DNA of 64,000 nt from Erythrobacteraceae bacterium Alg239-R51 (GTDB lineage Bacteria > Pseudomonadota > Alphaproteobacteria > Sphingomonadales > Sphingomonadaceae), in contig CAMZOI010000001.1 in assembly GCA_947331495.1 (NCBI GenBank), forward strand, positions 744,001 to 808,000, written 5' to 3'. A model generated the notes under the pieces. It saw only the letters and a program-made list of their open reading frames with translations. It had not been told where the DNA came from and ran no database searches. Made by a program: the position numbers and the translations under genes. Positions 33,778 through 43,600 of the stretch are shown piece after piece. Every line of letters begins with the position of its first letter. The first letter of the stretch is position 1.

Positions 33778-34509
33778 TCACTCCACCGCAAACTCAAGCG
33801 GCACCATGCAGTCGGTGTAGAGACCGTACCCGAGCATCGACTTGTTAACGGTATGGAGGATCGGCAGATGCCTGGTAAGCGTTGCTTGATCTTTTCTCCC
33901 AACCGGTAAAGCGACGCCGAATAGCGGCAGTTTGTCGGCTTCCGAAGCCCAGCTCGTATCGTCGGACGGATACCAGTAGGTCGCCAGTATCTGGTCCGGG
34001 AACCCAAGCTGTTCGACATCCTGAAACTGCGAAACTTCGTGGATCTCGGGAATGAACCGGTGTTCCATACCGGGTGCGTCACGTTTTATGTGAGCCAGTC
34101 CGCTCATCACGTTCGTCTTGATGTCGGCGACGATCCGGATACGTGGGTTCTTTTTCAGCCAGATGCCGAGATCAGCCACAGTCATGTCGCTTGGTGGATA
34201 GCCTTCGTGCCAGATCGTCAGCTCGCCCTGTTTTTCGCTGAAGTCCAGTTCGATCAAGTCGAAGCCGTGTTCGACCGCGAGGTCGATTGCCGCGCGGTTG
34301 TTCGGGTAGATCGCGTCGGGCAACCCTCCGCCCGCGTGCGCAATCAACAGGCCGCCGCTTGGAGTATATGCGTCGCAGCCTGGCGCTTTGCGGGGAAGAA
34401 GTGTCAGGGCAAGTACGAGTATTGCAAGAACTGCGATTAGTCCCAAGCGAACCGCACGACCATGCGGGAACTGACCTTTATCGGCGTCGGCTGGCTTTTG
34501 CGTTTTCAT
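33778..34509 (-). CDS. Glycerophosphodiester phosphodiesterase-like protein, membrane-anchored
   Basis: A 243-aa protein with an N-terminal membrane segment (about residues 20-38, then LPRKAPGC) and a periplasmic domain. The core LIAHAGGGLPDAIYPNN, GFDLIELDF, LTIWHE and RIVADIKT matches the GDPD TIM-barrel pattern, where the histidines, ELD and the lysine/aspartate act on glycerophosphodiesters. The usual HRG is changed to HAGG. It lies between nusG and rplK on the opposite strand and is AT-richer than neighbours. A paired PAP2 gene is upstream, suggesting a lipid or polyprenyl substrate. Confidence 0.72.
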   Translation of the reverse strand: MKTQKPADADKGQFPHGRAVRLGLIAVLAILVLALTLLPRKAPGCDAYTPSGGLLIAHAGGGLPDAIYPNNRAAIDLAVEHGFDLIELDFSEKQGELTIWHEGYPPSDMTVADLGIWLKKNPRIRIVADIKTNVMSGLAHIKRDAPGMEHRFIPEIHEVSQFQDVEQLGFPDQILATYWYPSDDTSWASEADKLPLFGVALPVGRKDQATLTRHLPILHTVNKSMLGYGLYTDCMVPLEFAVE

Positions 34510-34549
34510 TGCCTACACGGTGCTTTTCGAACGTTGTCGCCGATCACGA

Positions 34550-35536
34550 TCAAATCGGTACAGGGTCGGGCGATTGTTTGCCTTCGAGTCCTGGTTCGCT
34601 TTCCTGCAATTTCGGCAGGCGCCTGGCAAACCCTCGTTGTATCCTCAGTATCGCGACAGCTACGACCACTATTGCGCCGCCTCCGATCAAATCGACCAGG
34701 TAATGCGAACCAAAGATCGGCGTGCCAGCGATCATGATGGCATTCACTACCAGCATCACTGCGAAGAGCCACGGGGTCCGGCGCGCGCAATAGATCGCAA
34801 TTATACCCATAGCAGTATGAAATGATGGAAAAGTGGTCAGACCGGGTAGGTGGGAAAGATTGAAAGTCTGAGTAAGCCCGCTGCGACGTTCGAATATTCC
34901 CGGGAGAGAATATGTTCCCGTATCCGGTCCGAAATGCGCGAAAGTACCGGGTGGAGGGGCATAGTATGCCATCGGGCCGAGCGCCGGCGCGAGCATCCCG
35001 ATCGCGGAACAGAGAATCGCCGAGATGACGAACAGACCGACCAGTTCCGAACAGGACCGCGCTGCATTCCGGGTGGCAAGCAGCGCAACGAACAGCACGC
35101 AAGTGTAAAAGGTAAGGCCCGTATATGTCGTCGCCATTAGTTCGATAAAAAACGGCTTCGAGTCCATGAAGTCGACATACGCGTGCCAATCAAAGCCCAA
35201 AACTTTGTCCCACTGGGCCAACTTGTCATCGGTCAAGGGTGTCGGCACGGTCAAACTCAGATGATTGAAAATTCGTAATGGCGGCCACGCGATCAACAGG
35301 ATCGCCATTCCGGCGCAAAAGATATGCAACCGTTCGGACGTCCGCGCAATGTAGGCGGCGAGCGCGAACAACGCTGCGGTCACGAAAACTTGTAAGAGTT
35401 CGGTTCCCGTGCCTGCCGCAAGCTCGTGCGGTATGGACATAAGCCACACAATGTCGACGAACATGACTACCATGATTGCAAGCATCCACGGATGTACTCG
35501 CGCCAAGAATTTGGAGTAAAAAATGTTTGTAGCCAT
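34550..35536 (-). CDS. PAP2-superfamily membrane phosphatase/transferase
   Basis: A 328-aa protein with about seven hydrophobic segments. The phosphatase motifs TTFPSFHTAMG (second motif) and FGSHYLVDLIGG (third, H and D) mark a PAP2 family enzyme; the arrangement recalls inositol-phosphorylceramide-synthase-like (AUR1) proteins more than soluble phosphatases. Sphingomonads make sphingolipids, so a lipid headgroup role is plausible but not shown. It is co-oriented with the GDPD gene (40-nt gap); base composition is visibly less GC-rich than the flanking ribosomal genes. Confidence 0.75.
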   Translation of the reverse strand: MATNIFYSKFLARVHPWMLAIMVVMFVDIVWLMSIPHELAAGTGTELLQVFVTAALFALAAYIARTSERLHIFCAGMAILLIAWPPLRIFNHLSLTVPTPLTDDKLAQWDKVLGFDWHAYVDFMDSKPFFIELMATTYTGLTFYTCVLFVALLATRNAARSCSELVGLFVISAILCSAIGMLAPALGPMAYYAPPPGTFAHFGPDTGTYSLPGIFERRSGLTQTFNLSHLPGLTTFPSFHTAMGIIAIYCARRTPWLFAVMLVVNAIMIAGTPIFGSHYLVDLIGGGAIVVVAVAILRIQRGFARRLPKLQESEPGLEGKQSPDPVPI

Positions 35537-35912
35537 CGCGCTGCTTGTTAGTACTGAATGGTAAACGACAAACTAAGCCTAGGCTTGGCAAGTGGACTTC
35601 AACGAGTACAATCGCACGCGGCGGCAAAGCGTCTTCTGCGATAATGCGTTTTGTAACTTTGTTGATATTGACGCGAGTTTGGTTGCCCGAAATCGGCGCA
35701 GAATGTGATCGCGCCGCTAGTACGAAGCTGTCCTACACGTAGACCGGTGCGCTATTGATGGGGGCGGGTCAAGCCAGCACCTTTCTTCCACGATTTTGCC
35801 ATAACGTTACGTATACTCCGGATCAAGAATTCTTTAAGTTGACCTACGTCACACGTGTTTCATTTTTCAGCTTCGCCGCACCGGAGCTGAACGACACGTT
35901 CCAACGAAACGC

Positions 35913-35940
35913 TTGCATTTCGCGCCGCATTCGCTATGTG
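35913..35940 (+). promoter_or_regulatory. Probable rplK-rplA promoter
   Basis: TTGCAT (35913-35918), a 16-nt spacer and TATGTG (35935-35940), similar in form to the secE promoter. It lies about 137 nt before the rplK start. Confidence 0.5.
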
Positions 35941-36018
35941 CGCGCCTTCCCAAGCGACAGTTCGGGAACCCTATGCGGGAGGTTCGCAATCGCGGATCGT
36001 TCGACCGCTTACCATGAG

Positions 36019-36052
36019 CCTTGCCCGGATGTGTTTCATCATCCGGCAATGG
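36019..36052 (+). promoter_or_regulatory. Leader hairpin before rplK, possible L1 autoregulatory site
   Basis: CCGGATG pairs with CATCCGG around an 8-nt loop, extended below by TTG/CAA with a one-base bulge and CC/GG with another bulge. L1 is known to repress L11-L1 operons by binding a bulged leader helix; correspondence here is only structural inference. Confidence 0.3.
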
Positions 36053-36076
36053 TGACAGTGAGAAAGGAGGCCATTC

Positions 36077-36508
36077 ATGGCCAAGAAGATCGACGGCTAT
36101 ATCAAGCTGCAGGTGCCCGCGGGCACCGCCAATCCCTCACCGCCTATCGGCCCGGCCCTGGGTCAGCGCGGCGTGAACATTATGGAATTCTGCAAGGCCT
36201 TCAACGCTGCGACCGACAGCCTTGAAAAGGGCATGCCGATCCCGACCACGATTACGGTCTACGCCGACCGGTCGTTCACCTTCACTACGAAGAGCCCGCC
36301 GGCAAGCTTCCTGATCAAGAAGGCTGCCAAGCTGAAATCGGGTTCGAAGGAACCGGGCAAGGTTTCTGCCGGAACAATCAAACGTTCAATCCTGGCCGAC
36401 ATTGCCGAGCAGAAGATGCAGGATCTGAACGCGAACGACATCGAACAGGCGACCAAGATTATCGAGGGCAGCGCGCGCTCGATGGGTCTCGAAGTGGTGG
36501 AGGGTTGA
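36077..36508 (+). CDS. rplK: 50S ribosomal protein L11
   Basis: A 143-aa ribosomal protein that binds the 23S GTPase centre. The N-terminal domain with [25 protein letters not shown] motif (seen as [11 protein letters not shown]) and the C-terminal RNA-binding part ending [17 protein letters not shown] are standard. AGGAGG lies 7 nt before the ATG. It is followed by rplA after 4 nt. Its own leader and promoter lie upstream because the usual nusG link is broken by the GDPD/PAP2 insertion. Confidence 0.97.
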   Translation: MAKKIDGYIKLQVPAGTANPSPPIGPALGQRGVNIMEFCKAFNAATDSLEKGMPIPTTITVYADRSFTFTTKSPPASFLIKKAAKLKSGSKEPGKVSAGTIKRSILADIAEQKMQDLNANDIEQATKIIEGSARSMGLEVVEG

Positions 36509-36512
36509 TCCG

Positions 36513-37205
36513 ATGACCAAGCAGACCAAGAAGCAGAAAAAGCTCGCCGAACTCGACACCGAGAAGCTTTACACCGTGGATGAGGCGCTGGAGACGTTGC
36601 GCCAGTTCGAAGGCGGTTTCGATGAAACAGTGGAAGTAGCGATGAATCTCGGCGTAGATCCGCGTCACGCCGACCAGATGGTCCGTGGCATGGTTTCGCT
36701 GCCTTCAGGCACCGGCAAGGACGTCAAGGTCGCGGTTTTCGCCAAGGGCGACAATGCCGAGAAGGCCAAGGCTGCAGGGGCGGACGCCGTGGGTGCCGAA
36801 GATCTCATGGAAGACATGCAGAACGGCAATCTCAATTACGATCGCGTGATCGCGACGCCCGACATGATGGGCGTGGTTGGTCGACTGGGTAAGGTTCTGG
36901 GACCCAAGGGCCTGATGCCGAACCCGAAGCTGGGAACGGTAACTCCGAACGTAGAGCAGGCCGTAAAGGACGCCAAGGGCGGCCAGGTCGAATTCCGCGT
37001 GGAAAAACAGGGTATCATTCACTCCGGGATCGGCAAGCTGTCGTTCAAGGACGAAGACCTGAAACAGAACTTCAAGGCCTTTACCGGTGCCATTGTGAAA
37101 GCCAAGCCGAGCGGCGCCAAAGGCAAGTTCGTGAACAAGGTCTCCTTGACGAGCACGATGGGTCCGGGCCTCAAGCTCGACCTGAGCGAGGTAGAAGGCG
37201 CCTAA
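36513..37205 (+). CDS. rplA: 50S ribosomal protein L1
   Basis: A 230-aa protein of the L1 stalk that also represses its operon in bacteria. Visible signatures are [20 protein letters not shown] (core FDETVEVAM), the central [25 protein letters not shown] ([10 protein letters not shown]) and the C-terminal [10 protein letters not shown]. It begins 4 nt after the rplK stop with no ribosome-site break, so the two are coupled. A rho-independent terminator follows 31 nt after the stop. rplJ-rplL are not in the window. Confidence 0.97.
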   Translation: MTKQTKKQKKLAELDTEKLYTVDEALETLRQFEGGFDETVEVAMNLGVDPRHADQMVRGMVSLPSGTGKDVKVAVFAKGDNAEKAKAAGADAVGAEDLMEDMQNGNLNYDRVIATPDMMGVVGRLGKVLGPKGLMPNPKLGTVTPNVEQAVKDAKGGQVEFRVEKQGIIHSGIGKLSFKDEDLKQNFKAFTGAIVKAKPSGAKGKFVNKVSLTSTMGPGLKLDLSEVEGA

Positions 37206-37236
37206 AGCGTTCCTTCGATTTGTGATCGGTTCCGAA

Positions 37237-37269
37237 GGGGTCGGGGGTTGAAGCCTCCGGCCCCTTTTT
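37237..37269 (+). terminator. Rho-independent terminator of rplK-rplA
   Basis: GGGGTCGGGGG pairs with CCTCCGGCCCC (two wobble pairs, loop of 6-7 nt) and is followed by TTTTT. It lies 31 nt after the rplA stop. Confidence 0.85.
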
Positions 37270-37337
37270 ACCGTCCGCACCGGAAAGAACACGGCCGGCA
37301 TACGTTCGAAGGATAAGCAGTACGACAGGAGTCACCC

Positions 37338-37517
37338 ATGGAAGCCGTTCTCTCATTCGCCACAGTCATTGGACCGATCCTGCTCCTGGGTGCGATCATC
37401 TGGGCATGGACGCGCAATCGAAAGACCAGCGACAGGGTCGATCGCAAGGCCGAGCAGGGAGCCCGCGATCTTCAGCGCGAACTTGAAGAACGTCCTGACA
37501 AGAAGGCTGATCTCTAG
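37338..37517 (+). CDS. Small single-pass membrane protein, 59 aa
   Basis: An ATG at 37338 preceded by AGGAG (37327-37331) opens a 60-codon frame ending TAG at 37517. The product has one hydrophobic helix (about residues 4-24, FATVIGPILLLGAIIWAW) followed by a charged tail (RNRKTSDRVDRKAEQ, ELEERPDKK) that is probably cytosolic and helical. The pattern resembles small conserved membrane proteins of sphingomonads, but no function is known to me. It lies between the rplA terminator and the convergent CinA-like gene. Confidence 0.65.
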   Translation: MEAVLSFATVIGPILLLGAIIWAWTRNRKTSDRVDRKAEQGARDLQRELEERPDKKADL

Positions 37518-37564
37518 GGCTTTGTCTTGATCGAGATGCGCGAGCGTACCGAAGCGCGAGCAGC

Positions 37565-38323
37565 TTAGATACCGCCCGGGGTAAAATCAAAACCGGCCGT
37601 GCCCAGACCATCGCATAGGCTGTGCATGCAGCTTTCAAGGTCGTCTTTTTCAGTCGAACGGATGACGAAGTTCGCGCCGACTTTTCCATCGCGGAAAAAA
37701 GGATAGCTGCCGATCTGACAGTTGACGTGCGCTTTTTCGACTTCGCGCAGGATGTCGGCCACCTCGCTCTCGGGTGTCCAGCAACCAACGGTTTCCGCCA
37801 GCAAGGGCGCGCCGCCTTCAAGAGTGCCAGTCAGAGCATCGAGCATCCCTGCAGTAATATGCGGGACGCCTGCCATCAGGTGGATGTTGCCAAGCTTGAT
37901 CCCCGGCGCCCCCGACATGCGATTGGCGATCAGTGCGGCACCTTCGGGAACACGGGCCATGCGCAACCGCGCGTCGGTGAGCCCACCGGGTTTATCTGCG
38001 TAGTACCGTTCGAGGATTGCGCGCGCTTCTGGGTGCACGATGACGGGGACTTCCAGCGCCGCGGCCACCGCGTCGACCGTGATATCGTCATGGGTCGGCC
38101 CTATGCCGCCTGTGGTGAACAGGTAGTCATAGCTCTTGCGAAGCGCGTTCACTGCTTCAGCGATGCGTTCGATAGTGTCCGGCACCACGCGCACTTCTGA
38201 CAACCGAATGCCCTGCACCTGCAGCCAGCTCGCTACCTGCGCGATGTTCTTGTCATGGGTTCGGCCGGAAAGGATCTCGTCGCCGATAACTACCAGTCCG
38301 GCAGTGTAGATACGCTCGTTCAT
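37565..38323 (-). CDS. CinA-like molybdopterin-binding domain protein
   Basis: A 252-aa protein consisting of the N-terminal MoCF_biosynth (competence/damage-inducible A) domain only: GLVVIGDEILSGRTHDKN, TTGGIGPTHDDIT and LMAGVPHI are the expected motifs. The C-terminal nicotinamide-mononucleotide deamidase of full CinA (about 410 aa) is missing. Some such proteins have nucleotide pyrophosphatase activity toward ADP-ribose. It is convergent with the small membrane gene and is followed on the same strand by nothing; the monooxygenase lies upstream (33-nt gap), so they may be one operon. Confidence 0.85.
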   Translation of the reverse strand: MNERIYTAGLVVIGDEILSGRTHDKNIAQVASWLQVQGIRLSEVRVVPDTIERIAEAVNALRKSYDYLFTTGGIGPTHDDITVDAVAAALEVPVIVHPEARAILERYYADKPGGLTDARLRMARVPEGAALIANRMSGAPGIKLGNIHLMAGVPHITAGMLDALTGTLEGGAPLLAETVGCWTPESEVADILREVEKAHVNCQIGSYPFFRDGKVGANFVIRSTEKDDLESCMHSLCDGLGTAGFDFTPGGI

Positions 38324-38356
38324 GGCTTCGCACGTAACGCGCCAGAGAAGGAAATG

Positions 38357-39865
38357 CTACTCTGCGGCCTCGAGCTGTTCGAACCCGTCTTTCGCATTCG
38401 CGCCATGGCGGCGAAATTCGAGATTGCCATCGTCGACCGGGTCCTCGGCCATCCGTTTGCGATCGATGATGTATTCCTGGTTCAACCGCCATGGATACGA
38501 GACCGCGTTCTTCGGCATGATATGCTTCGAACGCTGGATGTAGCCGCTGGAAAAATCGAAGATATCGTCCTCTTCCAATTCGTGGTTTTCGTCGAGCACC
38601 GGCACGGCAATGTCGGCCTCCGTCGCTTTCATGTGCGTGAGCACCCGACATACATAGTCGGAATTGATGTCTGCCCGCAGGGTCCAGCTGGCGTTGAGAT
38701 AGCCGAATACGACAGCAAGGTTCGGCACGTTCGAGAACATGCAGCCCTTGTAGTAGAAATGCTCCGCCAAATCGGTCGGCACCCCTTCTCTGGACAGCGC
38801 GATCTTGCCTGCCACAGCCAGTTTGAGTCCGGTCGCCGTGATAACAATGTCAGCAGGAATGAACGTATCGTCCTTCAGGCGGACCCCGCCTTTTTCGAAG
38901 GCCTTGATATGACCGGTGACGATTTCGGCATTGCCGCTTTTCATGGCGTCGAAAAGATCGTCGTCCGGCACCAGACAAAGGCGCTGGTCCCAGGGATTGT
39001 AAGGCGGTGTGAAGTCGGCCAGGTCGAAATCGGCCCCCATCGACTTACGAATTCGCTTGTGGAGCGCTTCTCCCATCTTGTCCGGCTTGGTCCGGGCGCG
39101 CTTGAAGCCGATATCCTGAAGCTTGATGTTCTTCCATCGGGTAATCTTGTAAGCAAGCCGCTCAGGCAAGATCTTGCGCAGGAAGTTGGCAATACCGTCC
39201 TTGGCAGGGCGCGAGAACATCCAGGTGGGCGTGCGCTGAAGCATTGTAACCTTCGCCGCCTTCTTGGCCATCGAAGGGACGATCGTTACAGCTGTCGCAC
39301 CCGACCCGATGACGACAACTTTCTTCCCTGCATAGTCGAGGTCTTCCGGCCAGAACTGGGGATGGATCACTTGTCCTTCGAACTCGCCGAAGTCGAAGCC
39401 TGGGTCATAGGGTTCGTCGTAATCGTAATAGCCCGAGCCAAGATAAAGCCAATTTGCCGTGAGGTGCTTGCGCTCTCCTTCGGCGGTCTCCAGCGTGACG
39501 TGCCACCGCGCATCTGACTCACGCCAATCGGCAGCCAGAACCTTCTGCTCGAACCGGATATGCTTGCGGATGTCCCGTTCGTCGACGATGCGGTCCAGAT
39601 ATTCGAGAATTGCGGGGGCGTCCGCGATCGATTTCTCGTGCGTCCAGGGTTCGAAATCGAAGCCTAGCGTATGCATGTCACTATCGGAACGGATGCCGGG
39701 GTAGCGGAACAGGTCCCAAGTACCGCCGAGGTTCTCCCGCCGTTCGACAATGGCGAAACTGTGATCCGGTGTCTTGGTTTTCATGTGCGCGGCCATACCG
39801 ATGCCGGATATCCCCGCACCGACAATCAGGACGTCAAAATCGGTAGCCGTGTTTTTCATACCCAT
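38357..39865 (-). CDS. Flavin-containing monooxygenase, Baeyer-Villiger type
   Basis: A 502-aa flavoprotein with two dinucleotide folds: VGAGISGIGMAAHM for FAD near residue 15 and VIGSGATAVTI for NADPH near residue 190. Between them the fingerprint FEGQVIHPQFWP matches the FxGxxxHxxxWP signature of Baeyer-Villiger monooxygenases, which insert oxygen next to a ketone. GGTWDLFRYPGIRSDSD is also characteristic. Substrate unknown; cyclic ketones, aryl ketones or steroid-like compounds are possible. The start (MGMKNTA or MKNTA) is not certain. Upstream is a 172-nt gap before the PilZ gene. Confidence 0.88.
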   Translation of the reverse strand: MGMKNTATDFDVLIVGAGISGIGMAAHMKTKTPDHSFAIVERRENLGGTWDLFRYPGIRSDSDMHTLGFDFEPWTHEKSIADAPAILEYLDRIVDERDIRKHIRFEQKVLAADWRESDARWHVTLETAEGERKHLTANWLYLGSGYYDYDEPYDPGFDFGEFEGQVIHPQFWPEDLDYAGKKVVVIGSGATAVTIVPSMAKKAAKVTMLQRTPTWMFSRPAKDGIANFLRKILPERLAYKITRWKNIKLQDIGFKRARTKPDKMGEALHKRIRKSMGADFDLADFTPPYNPWDQRLCLVPDDDLFDAMKSGNAEIVTGHIKAFEKGGVRLKDDTFIPADIVITATGLKLAVAGKIALSREGVPTDLAEHFYYKGCMFSNVPNLAVVFGYLNASWTLRADINSDYVCRVLTHMKATEADIAVPVLDENHELEEDDIFDFSSGYIQRSKHIMPKNAVSYPWRLNQEYIIDRKRMAEDPVDDGNLEFRRHGANAKDGFEQLEAAE

Positions 39866-40037
39866 CTCTCCACAAGAGATTCCAGCCTAACCGATTCCCG
39901 GCTGTGACTCCAGTAAGAGTTTCAGCGTGCAACCTTTCCGGTTGCGTGCGACGAATGATATTTGACTGCAAGCGATGGCCGCCAGACTTATCGAGCCGAA
40001 GCGTTCTCAAACGGCAGCCGCATTGACCTTCGACGAA

Positions 40038-40346
40038 TCAAAGCGGTTCGCGCTCGTCCATTTCGTGAATGATGTGGTCCATCACGCTTGGATGAAGCGG
40101 TTGTTCGAATTCGACTCCTGCGACACTCGCTTCGCGCCATTTCACGAAGGCCGGAATGGGTCCGATGTTGCGGATCTTGACGAGGATAGCGGTCCCCGTT
40201 TCAAGCACGGAGAACCGGTCGTGAAACCGGCAGCCATATTCGGACAGGTCCTTGATCCGGATGTCTCGCGATCCACCATGGCGCGGTCGATAGCGCCCTG
40301 CGACCTGGATAAGAAAGCGTTCTTCGCGGCGCTTTTCGCTCGACAT
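40038..40346 (-). CDS. PilZ-domain protein (cyclic-di-GMP receptor)
   Basis: A 102-aa stand-alone PilZ domain. The c-di-GMP binding arginines are in RREERFLI (RxxxR form) at residues 6-10 and the second motif DLSEYGCR (DxSxxG) is about 25 residues later, so binding is likely retained. No other domain is present. It is a candidate effector for the GGDEF/EAL protein encoded about 5 kb away. Divergent from the 42-aa and 1109-aa frames with a gap of 129 nt. Confidence 0.85.
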   Translation of the reverse strand: MSSEKRREERFLIQVAGRYRPRHGGSRDIRIKDLSEYGCRFHDRFSVLETGTAILVKIRNIGPIPAFVKWREASVAGVEFEQPLHPSVMDHIIHEMDEREPL

Positions 40347-40475
40347 CGAGATATACCCTCACTGCAAACTTTGGTGTTCGATCATCGAAATTTGCATTCT
40401 TCTTTCAGCTGCCATCCGAATGACAGGATCAAACGTCGGTTGGCTGCAAAAAGGGTAGGGCGTCCCGGTTGAAAT

Positions 40476-40604
40476 ATGACTAACGAACTGGCGCAATCGC
40501 AGACCGATGACTTTCCCATCCGCACGTGGCGATCTTTTGTCCGGGAACTCAGTGAACCGGATCGAGAGATGGCATTTGCACTACGCGTCCGGGCACGCTT
40601 ATGA
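40476..40604 (+). CDS. Possible 42-aa small protein
   Basis: An ATG at 40476 opens a 43-codon frame ending TGA at 40604, 28 nt before the amidohydrolase start. The product is polar with an amphipathic helix at its end (WRSFVRELSEPDREMAF, ALRVRARL). No strong ribosome site is visible (GGTTGAAAT upstream) and no family is recognised, so it may be a chance frame in a 285-nt leader. Confidence 0.3.
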   Translation: MTNELAQSQTDDFPIRTWRSFVRELSEPDREMAFALRVRARL

Positions 40605-40631
40605 GCGTTTGCAAGTCATGGGGAAAATTCA

Positions 40632-43600
40632 GTGAAAACCAGTATCGCATCCGTCCTCGCTATCCTTTTTGCCAGTCAGGCTGCGCTAGCGCAGAACCAG
40701 GAGCCGGAGCCGAGCCCCAATCCGGTGGAGGAGCGCGAAGTCGATGCTTCGCAGGATGACGGACCGGCAGAAGGAAGCGGCATGGCCGTTCAGGCCGCGG
40801 AAGCCACCTTGAATGTCTCGGCGGTCGATGATGAAGATGAATGGGATGTCTCCAACCCGCGGGGGGCAACAATTCGCCAGGTGCCCATTCGCACGGACGA
40901 AGGCACGTGGATGGATGTCGACGTCTCGCCCGATGGCAGCACGATCGCGTTCTCCCTGCTCGGCGATATCTACCGCATGCCGATAACCGGCGGAACACCA
41001 GTGCGGATCGCCGAAGGTCTTGCGTGGGAGGTCCAGCCGCGATTTTCTCCCGACGGGCGCAGGATCGCCTTCACCTCCGATCGGGGCGGCGGCGACAACA
41101 TCTGGTTGATGGATACCGACGGTTCGAACAAGCGGCAGCTGACCAAGGAAGACTTCCGGCTGCTCAATCAGCCCAGTTGGTCGCCCGACGGAACCTATAT
41201 CGTCGCCAAGAAGCATTTCACGACCGAACGTTCTCTCGGAACGGGGGAAATCTGGCTTTACCACGTGTCGGGCGGTGGCGGCGTGAAGCTGGTGGAACGG
41301 GTGAGCGAAGCATTGCAGAAGGAACTCGGCGAGCCGACTTACGCGCCTGACGGCACGGCCATCTACTACTCTCGCAACGTTACCTCAGGTCCGGTCTTCG
41401 AATACGCGCAGGATTCCACCCAGGGCACTTTCGCGATCGAGCGTTACGAGCTGGCAACTGGCGAGGTGACCACCCCGGTCAGCGGATATGGCGGAGCGGT
41501 TCGTCCGCAGCCTTCGCCGGATGGCCGCAGCATAGCATTCATCCGTCGCGATCGGGACCATACCGAGCTTTGGGTCAAGGACCTTGGCACTGGCGAGCAG
41601 CGCATGATCTACGGCGATCTCGACATGGACATGCAAGAAACCTGGGCAGTCTACGGGTTCTATCCGTTGATGGACTGGACGCCCGACGGATCTTCGATTG
41701 TCCTGTGGGCAGGCGGCAAGCTGCGCCGCGTCGTCGCTGACGGAAGTGGGTCAAGCGTTATTCCGTTCAGCGTCAACGATACGCGCGGGGTTGCCGATGC
41801 TCCGCATCCGGTCATCCCGGTCGCACCCGACAGCTTCACGGCCAAAATTCCTCGCTTTGCCAGTGTTTCACCGGACGGGCGCACGGTCGTGTTCGAAAGT
41901 CTTGGCAAGCTGTATAGCAAACCGGTTGGCGGAGGTGCGCCGCGTCGGCTGACGTCGGGCAGCGATGATACGCTGGAACTTTGGCCATCCTGGTCGCGCG
42001 ACGGACGACGACTGACGTGGATACGGTGGTCCGATAAGGACCTGGCGCAGGTTATGGTATCCAACGCAAACGGGTCGGCAATGCGGGCCGTGACGAGCAT
42101 GCGTGGCCATTACGCGCAGCCCCGGTTCTCACCCGACGGACAAACCATCGTGTTCGAGAAACGCTCGGGCGGATATCTTACCTCGCCGGACTTTTCCGAG
42201 AACGAAGGGGTCTACCGCGTAAGCGCGTCGGGCGGCGCACCAGAACTGATCGCACGCGCCGTTACCAATCCCCAGTTCGGAGCGACCGACGACCGCGTTT
42301 TCATGCTCGGACGCAACGACGGCAAGCTGCAGCTTCTATCCGCCAATCTCGATGGCGAGGCGCGACAGGTTCATGCGGAAGGTGAACTGGCGACCGAATA
42401 TCATGTCAGTCCCGACGGTGACTTCGTTGCGTTCCGAGAGAATTACGAAGTCTTTGCGATGCCTTTGCTGCCAGGTGGCCAGGCCGTGACCGTGGGCGAG
42501 CAAGCAAGTTCACTGCCAGTCGTGCGTGCAAGCAAGGGCGGCGCGGACTATATCGGCTGGACGCAGGGCGGCGACGTTCTGACCTGGAGCATGGGGCCGA
42601 CCCTTTATCGGGCCAGCCTTGCCGCGATGTTCGCCGACGCTCCGACTGACGAAGACGCTCCGAAATTCGTGCCGCCTACATCCGGCACCTCGCTCGAGCG
42701 CACTATCGCAGCCGACAAGCCAAGCGGCACGGTCGCCATAACCGGCGCAAAAATACTGACCATGGCCGGCGAGGGTGCGGGCGAGATCGCGAATGGAACG
42801 ATCATCATCCAGGGCAACCGGATCGCCGCCGTGGGTCCGGCATCGTCGGTGCAGGTTCCCTCGGGTGCGACGGTAGTCGACGCCACTGGCAAGACCATCA
42901 TCCCCGGTCTTGTCGATGCGCATGCCCATGGGCCGCAGGGCGTTGGCGACCTGGTGCCGCAACAGAACTGGTCGCTGGTGCAGAACCTGGCTTTGGGCAC
43001 CACGACGATCCATGATCCATCCTCCAATGCCAGCATGATCTTCTCGGCATCCGAACGCCAGCGCGCAGGTTTGCTGCTCGCTCCGCGGATATTCTCGACG
43101 GGCGAGATCGTGTATGGCGCCAAGGCACCAAGCGTCTATGCGCGTATCGATGCGTATGAAGATGCCCTGGCCCACATCCGGCGCATCAAGGCGCAGGGCG
43201 GTATCTCGATCAAGAACTACAACCAGCCCCGTCGCGAACAGCGCCAACAGGTGGCTGCCGCCGCCCGTGCCGAGAACATGCTGGTCGTTGCCGAGGGTGG
43301 GTCACTGTTCGGCATGGACATGAACCTTATCGCCGATGGCAATTCAACGATCGAACACAACGTACCGGGCGAAGTCTTTTACGAAGATGTCCTGCAGTTC
43401 TGGGAAGGCTCGCAATCGAACTACACCCCTACGCTGGTCGTAACCTATGGCGGGCTCGCCGCTGATCCCTATTGGCGTCAGGCAACCGATGTGTTCGACA
43501 ATCCATTGATGATCCACACCCCGCCGCGCCAGTTGATAGCGGAGACGGCGCGGCGCGTTACCGCGCCGGACTGGGCTTTTGTCGACGACGAGGCTGCGCG

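Larger units (their letters stand above)
35537..36076. other. AT-richer gap upstream of rplK
   Basis: This 540-nt stretch carries no supportable gene; its short open frames lack ribosome sites. It contains the rplK promoter (35913-35940), a leader hairpin (36019-36052) and the untranslated start of the inserted GDPD/PAP2 segment. The lower GC ends near 35870, which probably marks the edge of the insertion. Confidence 0.5.

Noticed and set aside
35537..36076. Short open frames in the AT-richer gap before rplK
   Set aside because: They lack ribosome sites and any recognisable pattern, and they overlap the promoter and leader of rplK.
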